A stretch of DNA of 33,200 nt from a virus, in the IMG/VR virus record IMGVR_UViG_3300031659_000045, positions 1 to 33,200 of that record. One strand, written 5' to 3'. The position numbers were made by a program, and so were the translations under genes. Positions within the stretch are counted from its first letter, which is position 1, and each line of letters opens with the position of its first letter. Below are positions 27,724-33,200 of this stretch, piece after piece. A model generated the notes under the pieces. That model did not search any database and was not told where the DNA came from. It saw only the letters and a program-made list of their open reading frames with translations.

Positions 27724-28110
27724 ATGTCTGATTTAATTCGTAATGCATTACGCACACCAGACGGGACAATATTAGAGAGTCATCATCGACATGATTTTAA
27801 GACATACACTGATGCCAATGGCAAAGAGTATATGATCGATGGTGGACTTGACTATGTTCGATGTAGTGCTAATGGTGATGAAGAACATTTATGTGTGTAT
27901 ATCGATGACCCACATGAAAAGGTACGAGAATCGATGACTTGGGGGACATATGGTGTCAATGGAGACCAACCCCTGAAACGTATTACACTAGCTGAGATGG
28001 ACACTGATCACATACAAGCATGTCTTGATACACAGACTAGGATATATCCACCGACTAGAATGGCGATGGAAAACGAATTAAAATACCGTGGGGGACATGG
28101 TGATGAGTGA
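27724..28110 (+). CDS. Conserved phage protein of unknown function
   Basis: A 128-aa protein starting one base after the previous stop. TPDGTILESHHRHDFKTYTD and EYMIDGGLDYVRCS form a pattern frequent in hypothetical proteins of T4-like phages, usually with a His-rich SxHxHDF block. The C-terminal QACLDTQTRIYPPTRMAMENE is helical. The clustered His residues might bind metal. The 3' end overlaps the next gene by eight bases. Confidence 0.75.
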   Translation: MSDLIRNALRTPDGTILESHHRHDFKTYTDANGKEYMIDGGLDYVRCSANGDEEHLCVYIDDPHEKVRESMTWGTYGVNGDQPLKRITLAEMDTDHIQACLDTQTRIYPPTRMAMENELKYRGGHGDE

Positions 28111-28408
28111 AAAAACACAGTTTGTATTGGTAGAAACCCTATCACAATATCGTATGCGATATGTAGTCGAAGTACCCGTTGGGATAGATGAACGGGGAAA
28201 GGACAAATCGCACTGGGCATTAGATTCTGTTGCATGTGAAGATGCTATTGAGTTTTCTCAGGAATACTTGGGAGAATCTACTTTCTCACACCGAGTAGTT
28301 AACGAAGAAGAAATATTAGCATTGCACGCCGCAGACCATCCATTATGGGTTGATGAGTCTAAAGAAAAGAAATTTGAGGTGTTTGTTACGGTTTGGCCTC
28401 CAGAGTGA
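28103..28408 (+). CDS. Small phage protein, unknown function
   Basis: A 101-aa protein from ATG 28103 (28097 is also possible), overlapping the previous gene. A strand-rich N-terminal half (QFVLVETLSQYRMRYVVEVP) and a ALDSVACEDAIEFSQEYLGE helix lead to a C-terminal strand (FEVFVTVWPPE). The pattern resembles small beta-alpha-beta phage proteins, but I cannot name it. The stop is five bases before the Mom-like gene start. Confidence 0.68.
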   Translation: MSEKTQFVLVETLSQYRMRYVVEVPVGIDERGKDKSHWALDSVACEDAIEFSQEYLGESTFSHRVVNEEEILALHAADHPLWVDESKEKKFEVFVTVWPPE

Positions 28409-28413
28409 TTGTA

Positions 28414-29214
28414 ATGAAGGTTGTTGACTATAGAGTCGCAACCCTCTTTGTACAGGAGCGACACTATAGTCCAGTGATGCCGAGACTAACCAAACATTGG
28501 TTAGGTGCTTATCAGGACGATGTGCTGGTGGGTGTATTAACGCTAGGTTGGGGTACTAACCCAATGGGAACAATCAAGAAGATGTTCCCAGAACTAACCA
28601 CGGCAGACTATTTTGAGATAGGTAAGATGTGTATGGATGAGTCCATGCCTCGAAACTCTGAGTCACAGATGCAGAGTGCTACTATATCATGGATTAAGAA
28701 GAACATACCAGAGTGCAAATTCCTATACACATGGGCCGATGGTATCGTGGGTAAGCCCGGCTATGTCTATCAAGCAGCGAACTTCCTGTATGGTGGGTTC
28801 ATCTGGAGTGACGTATATGTCACAGAAGATGGTGAGAAGGTACACTTTCGCACGATACAACGTAAGTTGAAGAAGATAATGAATCGTCCCGACTTAAAGT
28901 ATGGGCCAAGACCATCTGATGCATACATGGGTGAACAAGGATTCTCTCGTATATTCGGTAAACAGTTTCGGTACATCTACCCCATCACCAAGAAGTCTAG
29001 AAAGTTATTAAAACAATCCACCATGAAGTGGACATTAGACTATCCAAAGGGCAAAGACTTGCAATGGAAGATTAAACGTCCATACGAGACATCCTATACA
29101 CTTACCGACACCATGCCTTATGAGCATAGGGGTGATAGTGTAAAACACAACAAGAGTAACGTAAGTAAAGTATCGGACAAATGGGGTACTGCAACCCTTG
29201 ACGAATTCTTCTAA
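28414..29214 (+). CDS. Mom-like DNA modification protein (GNAT fold)
   Basis: A 266-aa protein from ATG 28414. VATLFVQERHYSPVMPR, LVGVLTLGWGTNP, FEIGKMCMDESMPRNSESQM, and ATISWIKKNIPECKFLYTWADG followed by GYVYQAANFLYGG match the order and spacing of phage Mu Mom-related proteins, which modify adenine in phage DNA to block restriction; Mom adopts a GNAT-like fold and was reported to need iron. The C-terminal 100 residues are basic and beyond the usual core. The product chemistry here is not known. It precedes a late promoter. Confidence 0.8.
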   Translation: MKVVDYRVATLFVQERHYSPVMPRLTKHWLGAYQDDVLVGVLTLGWGTNPMGTIKKMFPELTTADYFEIGKMCMDESMPRNSESQMQSATISWIKKNIPECKFLYTWADGIVGKPGYVYQAANFLYGGFIWSDVYVTEDGEKVHFRTIQRKLKKIMNRPDLKYGPRPSDAYMGEQGFSRIFGKQFRYIYPITKKSRKLLKQSTMKWTLDYPKGKDLQWKIKRPYETSYTLTDTMPYEHRGDSVKHNKSNVSKVSDKWGTATLDEFF

Positions 29215-29233
29215 CTATGTTACCATAGCATGT

Positions 29234-29241
29234 ATAAATAC
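29234..29241 (+). promoter_or_regulatory. T4-type late promoter
   Basis: TATAAATA, with an expected start near 29247, directly at the AAGGAG ribosome site that serves the next ATG at 29259. Confidence 0.78.
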
Positions 29242-29258
29242 TTCTAAGGAGACTTTAC

Positions 29259-30659
29259 ATGCCAGTATTAAAATTAGGAGACTTCAGTAAAAGCGCCGCT
29301 AGTGGAGCATATGCTGGAGAAACTAGAGACAAAATCTTTGAACTAAAAATCAAAGATAAGAAGAAGTTCACTCTTGGCGCTGCTAAAACAGGCCGACAAT
29401 TCGTTGGCGTGAGTTACGATAAGAAGTTACGAGAACTAACCTACCAGAACGGTAAGAACATCGTTACAGTTAAGTATTCAAAGATATTCAAGGATGGAGA
29501 CTTTGGTGGCGGTGGTGGTTCAGGCGGCGGTGCAGAAGATACAGCATTAACAGAATCCTTACAGTGTTTTTACTGTTCACATGTATTCAACTATGCTACA
29601 ACCCACCCATGTAAATCAGTATCCCATGCCCAACTCAAACAAGCGAAGATGTATGCACATACAGACAGGACTCTTGATCAGTGCTTGAAGTCAGGCCCTG
29701 CTGATTGGGAAGCTAATGATGTTTACCTAAAGACTGCAAACAAGATGTATAGTGAACTTAAATTCGCCGCAGGCAAGGTACACTTCCATCGTGGTTCTAC
29801 GTTTATGACTAACGTGTACAAGGCTAAGACTGCATGTCATACAATCGATAAGTTAAAGGGCAAACCACAAGCGCCCGGCAGTTTCTCCCATGATAAGTGG
29901 AATCCAGGCGACATTTGGGCCTCTACATCCTCTTCTACGTCCACACCACTAGATAAATTCACTGACTCTTGGGGGAAACTCAATGGTGAGGTGTTACGTC
30001 TGGGTGGTAATGCTAACAAGACGGGTATCCAATTACTAGGTATATCACTCAAAAAGATTTCTGCGGCAGTTGCTGCAAGGTTACAAGAATTCTCTACACC
30101 AGCAATGAAAGCGGGTAGAGAGTCGTATAAATGGCAAGGGTATACCTACGGCAAGACAGGAGACTTCTTCAGTTCACAAGACATCTATGTTAAGATATCT
30201 GGACAGGAAGTGCAGTTTAGGACATTCGGTGGTAGTACATCATGGCAGGGTGAAGTGAAGGGTGCATCAGCTGCTGGTGGTAAGATTGGTGGTGGTAACG
30301 TGGACTTTTACTTGAAGGATATCTTTAGTAAGAGTGTGTTTGCAAACAAGACTTCAGAAGCACAGTTCCTAACCGAGATCAAACAAACCCGATTCGACTT
30401 CGACAATACGCTGTACGAGGCATACAAAAGACATCGTTTAGGACAGTCAACGACTAAACCAGAACTAGGTAAGGATGAATTCATAGAATTGTTATCAAAA
30501 CAAGACGATAACTTCAAGAACAGTAAGATATTGTGTATGAATTTCCTAGACGCTGTAATGAGTGGTAGTTCTATTCAAAGAGACAACTTTGCAACTGCAT
30601 TGTTCAGGTACGCTAGTTCAGATACCGACCAATCCAGTTATTTCGTTAAATTGTACTAA
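29259..30659 (+). CDS. Large conserved late protein of marine T4-like phages, function unknown
   Basis: A 466-aa protein with its own late promoter and AAGGAG site. A basic N-terminal domain (residues 1-85) ends at a Gly-rich linker GGGGGSGGGA. The main domain follows, with LQCFYCSHVFNYATTHPC, KVHFHRGSTFM, KWNPGDIWAST, ISLKKISAAVAARLQEF, and GKTGDFFSSQDIYVKISGQE. I recognise this main domain from cyanophage hypothetical proteins. The late promoter argues for a virion or packaging role, although PGDIW and the QVQFRTFGG strands also recall restriction-enzyme-like folds. No catalytic set can be stated. Confidence 0.78.
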   Translation: MPVLKLGDFSKSAASGAYAGETRDKIFELKIKDKKKFTLGAAKTGRQFVGVSYDKKLRELTYQNGKNIVTVKYSKIFKDGDFGGGGGSGGGAEDTALTESLQCFYCSHVFNYATTHPCKSVSHAQLKQAKMYAHTDRTLDQCLKSGPADWEANDVYLKTANKMYSELKFAAGKVHFHRGSTFMTNVYKAKTACHTIDKLKGKPQAPGSFSHDKWNPGDIWASTSSSTSTPLDKFTDSWGKLNGEVLRLGGNANKTGIQLLGISLKKISAAVAARLQEFSTPAMKAGRESYKWQGYTYGKTGDFFSSQDIYVKISGQEVQFRTFGGSTSWQGEVKGASAAGGKIGGGNVDFYLKDIFSKSVFANKTSEAQFLTEIKQTRFDFDNTLYEAYKRHRLGQSTTKPELGKDEFIELLSKQDDNFKNSKILCMNFLDAVMSGSSIQRDNFATALFRYASSDTDQSSYFVKLY

Positions 30660-30675
30660 ATTAAGGAGTCATAAC

Positions 30676-31062
30676 ATGGCTTACAGTGAAAAGGTATTAG
30701 ACCATTACGAAAACCCTCGCAACGTGGGTATTATGGATTCTGAGGACGTTAATGTCGGAACGGGTATGGTAGGAGCTCCTGCTTGTGGTGACGTAATGAA
30801 ACTACAGATACAAGTCGAACAGGGTATCATCACTGATGCTAAGTTCAAGACGTATGGGTGTGGTAGTGCGATTGCATCATCATCACTGCTAACTGAATGG
30901 GTTAAAGGAATGACCCTAGAGAAAGCGTCAGAGATAAAGAACATGCAGATTGCTGAAGAATTAGCATTGCCCCCTGTTAAGATACATTGTAGCGTATTAG
31001 CCGAGGATGCTATCAAAGCAGCGGTTAAGGATTATCAAGGAAAACAGTCATCATCACTCTAA
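30676..31062 (+). CDS. iscU: Fe-S cluster scaffold IscU
   Basis: A 128-aa protein with AAGGAG before the ATG at 30676. All scaffold ligands are present: C37 in PACGD with D39, C62 in YGCGSAIASSS, and C105 in IHCSVLAEDA. The HscA-recognition motif LPPVK is at residues 98-102, so it should work with the host chaperone system as well as with a host cysteine desulfurase. IscU assembles [2Fe-2S] clusters for transfer. The length equals E. coli IscU. It is followed in an overlapping frame by an A-type carrier, a two-gene Fe-S module in a phage. Confidence 0.93.
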   Translation: MAYSEKVLDHYENPRNVGIMDSEDVNVGTGMVGAPACGDVMKLQIQVEQGIITDAKFKTYGCGSAIASSSLLTEWVKGMTLEKASEIKNMQIAEELALPPVKIHCSVLAEDAIKAAVKDYQGKQSSSL

Positions 31063-31082
31063 CACCAGCTGCATCTGCAAAG

Positions 31083-31370
31083 ATGCACGAACATATGTCA
31101 CTACGAGAGGATACCTTGGGTATTCGCTTGGGTATAAGAACCTCTGGATGTAATGGGTATGCTTATGTACTGGAGTTTGTTACTGAAACAACTAGTACGG
31201 ACACTGTAGTAGAGAATGATGGTATCAAGTTATTCTTTGACCCTAAGAGTGTGGTTGCCCTAGAGGGAACCGAACTGGACTATGTACGTCAGGGATTGAA
31301 TGAAGGATTTGAGTACAACAACCCCAACGTGAAGGCATCCTGTGGATGTGGAGAAAGTTTCACAATCTAG
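31083..31370 (+). CDS. iscA: A-type Fe-S cluster carrier (IscA/ErpA/SufA-like), start codon uncertain
   Basis: From the first ATG it is 95 aa, with the three ligands C23 (TSGCNGYAYVLEF), C87 and C89 (SCGCGESF) of A-type carriers. However, the frame upstream of that ATG encodes VIITLTPAASAKMHEHM, which is the normal first strand and helix of the family, and is open back to 31029 inside iscU. No ATG, GTG or TTG exists there. AAGGA at 31037-31041 is spaced eight bases from an AUC codon at 31050, so a non-AUG start is likely. The carrier would accept clusters from IscU. Confidence 0.88.
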   Translation: MHEHMSLREDTLGIRLGIRTSGCNGYAYVLEFVTETTSTDTVVENDGIKLFFDPKSVVALEGTELDYVRQGLNEGFEYNNPNVKASCGCGESFTI

Positions 31371-31376
31371 CGTAAT

Positions 31377-31392
31377 ACCAGCATACTGGTAG
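31377..31392. other. Perfect short hairpin in the gap after iscA
   Basis: TACCAG-CATA-CTGGTA forms a 6-bp stem. No U tract follows, so it is not a standard terminator. The rest of the gap to 31440 contains no gene. Confidence 0.4.
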
Positions 31393-31440
31393 AATACCGC
31401 ATAAACCGGCCACTTGTACTAATATAATAGTAAAAAGGTA

Positions 31441-31469
31441 TTGACACCACAAGGATAACGTGGTACAAT
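31441..31469 (+). promoter_or_regulatory. Sigma70 promoter
   Basis: TTGACA 31441-31446, a 17-base spacer, and TACAAT 31464-31469. It lacks the TGTT-N5-AACA dyad of P1-P4; the spacer instead carries ACCAC-N9-GTGGT overlapping both boxes. Confidence 0.8.
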
Positions 31470-31493
31470 AGCTGTGTAGATTAGGAGAGAATG

Positions 31494-31727
31494 ATGGCAA
31501 GAAGAAGAATAAAACCCCACACTAAAAGACCCGAAGCGAAAGAGTGGAATGGTCAGTATGTAGTCAAAGTGGAATTGTTTGAGAACGAATTCGTATATGA
31601 CACTGGATTACTGGAAACGATAGGGATGGAAAAGAACCTGCGGCCACTACTCTTCGACACCGAAGCACAAGCAATAGAGTATGCTAAGAAATGGAACACT
31701 GGCGAAGTCGTCAAGTACATGGGCTAG
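31494..31727 (+). CDS. Small basic protein, unknown function
   Basis: A 77-aa protein; ATG 31494 is preferred to 31491 because TTAGGAG is then well spaced. A very basic start (MARRRIKPHTKR) leads to a compact beta-alpha domain (WNGQYVVKVELFENEFVYD, then EAQAIEYAKKWN) that looks like a small double-stranded-RNA- or DNA-contacting fold, but with no assignable family. It is the first gene of the last operon. Confidence 0.68.
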   Translation: MARRRIKPHTKRPEAKEWNGQYVVKVELFENEFVYDTGLLETIGMEKNLRPLLFDTEAQAIEYAKKWNTGEVVKYMG

Positions 31728-31748
31728 ACGCCCCCAAAGGAAAATGAG

Positions 31749-31916
31749 ATGATGATAACTGAGAAGCAACTGTCCCAAGTCGGACTAAAGAACGGATTGA
31801 AGTATTACGAGAGTGAATTGAGTCAAGATGAACAAAAACACACTGGATGGTATTGGTGTAGTGATCGCATGGCTTACTATCGTTGGGACGGATTAATGGG
31901 TATCAAAGATGAGTAA
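31749..31916 (+). CDS. Small aromatic-rich protein, unknown function
   Basis: A 55-aa frame (ATG 31749 or 31752) with CAAAGGAAAATGAG upstream. The second half is unusually rich in Trp and Tyr (GWYWCSDRMAYYRWDG), which suggests a compact beta structure or a binding surface for bases or sugars. The 3' end overlaps the next start by eight bases, supporting expression. No family recognised. Confidence 0.58.
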   Translation: MMITEKQLSQVGLKNGLKYYESELSQDEQKHTGWYWCSDRMAYYRWDGLMGIKDE

Positions 31917-32115
31917 GACAATGCTGGTGGATATGCCCAATACTGTCACTCGTGTAGAGTTGATTGACAACACTGGGCGTGTGTATGTGAAATACGATGT
32001 GAACAAGGTGATGTATTCTCTCCAAGACGATGAACAAACCTTAAAGGTATTCGTAAACTGGACAGAGTTGACAGTATCCGAGCAAATGCAGGAAATGTTG
32101 GAACCTTTACAATAA
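31909..32115 (+). CDS. Small beta-rich protein, unknown function
   Basis: A 68-aa protein overlapping the gene before it. It reads as successive strands (NTVTRVELIDNTGRVYVKYD, then KVMYSLQDDEQTLKVFVNW) ending in a short helix that is encoded by the first copy of a GGAACCTTTACAATAA repeat. No domain recognised. Confidence 0.62.
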   Translation: MSKTMLVDMPNTVTRVELIDNTGRVYVKYDVNKVMYSLQDDEQTLKVFVNWTELTVSEQMQEMLEPLQ

Positions 32116-32166
32116 TATAAGGAACCTTTACAATAACCCCTAAAAGGTTCCTCATTGTATACAATG
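32100..32166 (+). repeat. Direct repeat, competing hairpin and palindrome between small genes
   Basis: GGAACCTTTACAATAA occurs at 32100-32115 and 32121-32136. The second copy pairs with AAAGGTTCCT (32143-32152) over 10 bp from 32120; the first copy can pair with the same bases, so two folds compete. The perfect 14-bp palindrome CATTGTATACAATG follows at 32153-32166. Confidence 0.75.
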
Positions 32167-32198
32167 TACATAATGAGATACACAATGAGAGAAAGAAC

Positions 32199-32390
32199 AT
32201 GAAATGGCATAACGTAGAGAACATATTACCAAGCCAAGGTGAGGATGTCCTGATGTATGATGAATGGACAATCACGGTAGGATGGTATGACCGACATGTA
32301 TTCGAAACACAAAGTCCAGACCGAGTGATGCACTGTATCACCCATTGGATGCCCTTGCCGGAACCACCCTTCGATGAGTGCGACCTATGA
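32199..32390 (+). CDS. DUF551-like small protein (copy 1)
   Basis: A 63-aa protein. WHNVENILPSQGEDVLMYDE at the start and THWMPLPEPP at the end are the two signature blocks of the DUF551 family, found in many phages, with no known function. The preceding leader GAGAGAAAGAACA before the ATG recurs upstream of 32557 and 32885. The stop overlaps the next gene (ATGA). Confidence 0.82.
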   Translation: MKWHNVENILPSQGEDVLMYDEWTITVGWYDRHVFETQSPDRVMHCITHWMPLPEPPFDECDL

Positions 32391-32560
32391 AGATAAAAGA
32401 CGGCACCTACATCCAAATCACCTATGAACTGTACGAGTTCCTAAAGAGAGACAGTGAGTTCCTAGACTACCTTGAAGCAGTGGGCGTAGAGAATTGGGAT
32501 GGATGGGTAGAAGCAAAAGCGATGCAAGAAGGTAATGACCTGAGAGAGAAAGAACAATGA
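32387..32560 (+). CDS. Small acidic helical protein, unknown function
   Basis: A 57-aa protein beginning in an ATGA overlap with the first DUF551 gene and ending in an ATGA overlap with the next gene. It has a strand (GTYIQITYELYEFL) and a helix-rich acidic C-terminus (WVEAKAMQEGNDLREKEQ). The double overlap suggests it is translated with both neighbours. The family is unknown. Confidence 0.68.
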   Translation: MKIKDGTYIQITYELYEFLKRDSEFLDYLEAVGVENWDGWVEAKAMQEGNDLREKEQ

Positions 32561-32892
32561 GTGACGGTGAAGGTTGTACATGTATGGCTTATGGTGAACA
32601 TGAGTGCTGTTGTGATGTAGATTGGACTGAACAAAGGGTGTATGACTTGCAGGATGAAGTTGCATCATTGCGAAAGGCCTTGAATGACGATCATAAGTGG
32701 CACAGCGTAGAGGATACTTATCCAGAGATAGATTCCCCAGTACTCTATTACTTTGAAGTGACGGGTATAGCAGTGGGACGATATCACGGACAAGGCGCCT
32801 TCGGTGGAAGTCGTGGACATCTACATGATGAAGTAACCCATTGGATGCCATTGCCCCAAGCGCCCTCAATAGAGAGAAAGAACAATGAGTGA
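32557..32892 (+). CDS. DUF551-like protein with Cys-rich N-terminus (copy 2)
   Basis: A 111-aa protein. The C-terminal two thirds has the DUF551 pattern (WHSVEDTYPEIDSPVLYYFE and THWMPLPQAP), clearly related to the gene at 32199. It carries an extra N-terminal segment with six cysteines (CTCMAYGEHECCCD) that may bind zinc, then a coiled coil (VYDLQDEVASLRKALND). The fusion distinguishes it from copy 1. The same GAGAGAAAGAACA leader precedes its ATG. Function unknown. Confidence 0.8.
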   Translation: MSDGEGCTCMAYGEHECCCDVDWTEQRVYDLQDEVASLRKALNDDHKWHSVEDTYPEIDSPVLYYFEVTGIAVGRYHGQGAFGGSRGHLHDEVTHWMPLPQAPSIERKNNE

Positions 32893-32944
32893 TAAGAGTT
32901 GGATGAATATTGCAATCGTTGCTGCAGCACTCGTAAAAAGATAG
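32885..32944 (+). CDS. Possible 19-aa hydrophobic peptide
   Basis: A 20-codon frame whose ATG is preceded by the recurring GAGAGAAAGAACA leader and lies inside the end of the DUF551 copy 2 gene. It encodes a short hydrophobic segment (MNIAIVAAALVKR). The leader argues that it is translated, but the size leaves real doubt. Confidence 0.4.
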   Translation: MSDKSWMNIAIVAAALVKR

Positions 32945-32959
32945 AGGAGAGAGATAGTA

Positions 32960-33094
32960 ATGAATGAACTAATCATAGTCATAGAAGCGGGTGTAGTACT
33001 AATATCAATGATTGTACTAGGGTATGGATCATACCTAATGGTAAGAGATGCAGAGAGAAGATATCAAGAGAGAAAGAACAAGAAGAAAGGTTAG
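32960..33094 (+). CDS. Small single-pass membrane protein with basic tail
   Basis: A 44-aa protein with AGAGGAGAGA before the ATG. One membrane segment (LIIVIEAGVVLISMIVLGYG) is followed by a highly basic, helical cytoplasmic tail (RDAERRYQERKNKKKG). It might be a membrane effector of host takeover or a minor holin-like protein; no family is recognised. Confidence 0.62.
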   Translation: MNELIIVIEAGVVLISMIVLGYGSYLMVRDAERRYQERKNKKKG

Positions 33095-33200
33095 ATCACT
33101 GTAAGGGGTAACATACACCCTGCTTTGATCTGCCTGAGTCACTATAGTGCAGTATGTATAAAATACTTTACATTATCCCGTATTATAGTCATTATGTAAC
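33095..33200. other. Right edge, no gene seen
   Basis: There is no convincing coding frame. AGGG...CCCT at about 33101-33113 could form a weak hairpin. TATAAAATA near 33157 resembles a late promoter box with one extra A, possibly serving a gene beyond the window. Confidence 0.4.

Noticed and set aside
31036-31062. Programmed frameshift joining IscU and the A-type carrier
   Set aside because: The overlap is in the right (-1) frame, but no X XXY YYZ heptamer exists in it; AAGGA before an AUC codon makes a non-AUG start the simpler reading.
1-33200. Integrase, attachment site, insertion sequence or lysogeny repressor
   Set aside because: None was found; the gene content is that of an obligately lytic T4-like phage.

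Overview
This window is part of a T4-like myovirus genome of the marine type, the group that includes cyanomyophages and the myophages of SAR11 and OM43 bacteria. The evidence is a set of recognisable T4 homologues (gp33, gp59, gp32, gp26, gp54, gp4, gp48, gp53), ThyX, PhoH, T4-type late promoters (TATAAATA) and AT-rich sequence. No integrase, insertion sequence or CRISPR array was seen. The host cannot be read directly. A permuted, two-piece, alphaproteobacterial-style tmRNA points to phages of streamlined marine heterotrophs.

Layout. 1-2854: replication and accessory genes on the + strand (PhoH, a PD-(D/E)XK exonuclease). 2876-4112: a non-coding RNA operon read from a consensus sigma70 promoter. 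It holds a circularly permuted tmRNA with tag ANDNFATSDFALAA, tRNA-Gly(UCC), tRNA-Asn(GUU), a degenerate tRNA-like element, tRNA-Trp(CCA) and several structured RNAs I cannot name, and it ends in a strong terminator. 4136-7586: late co-activator gp33, helicase loader gp59, ThyX and ssDNA-binding gp32, closed by a terminator. 7646-14903: an unusual surface and signalling module under late promoters: two paralogous small membrane proteins, CsgF, CsgG, two curlin-repeat secreted proteins, a FecR-domain protein, and a CHASE2 class III nucleotide cyclase.

14884-20598, - strand: tail and baseplate block (gp4, an unassigned conserved protein, gp54, gp26, a short -1 frame extension of gp26, an EF-hand membrane protein, and an 873-aa repeat-rich tape-measure candidate). 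The last codons of gp26 form the slippery heptamer T TTT TTC directly before its stop, and the -1 frame stays open for 65 more codons without a standard start. This is a classic arrangement for a tail-assembly-chaperone frameshift. 20608-24517, + strand: gp48, gp53, a hub-like protein and a zeta-toxin-like P-loop kinase, then a terminator.

24549-33200: early or accessory region of many small genes. Four sigma70 promoters share the dyad TGTT-N5-AACA in the spacer between -35 and -10. Recognisable products are a 5'(3')-deoxyribonucleotidase, a SET-domain protein, a Mom-like DNA modification protein, IscU and an A-type Fe-S carrier, and two DUF551-like proteins.

Together the genes describe a lytic phage with its own late-transcription control, translation rescue (tmRNA and tRNAs), Fe-S cluster assembly, and a module that could make the infected cell export amyloid-like protein through a curli pore while producing a cyclic nucleotide.
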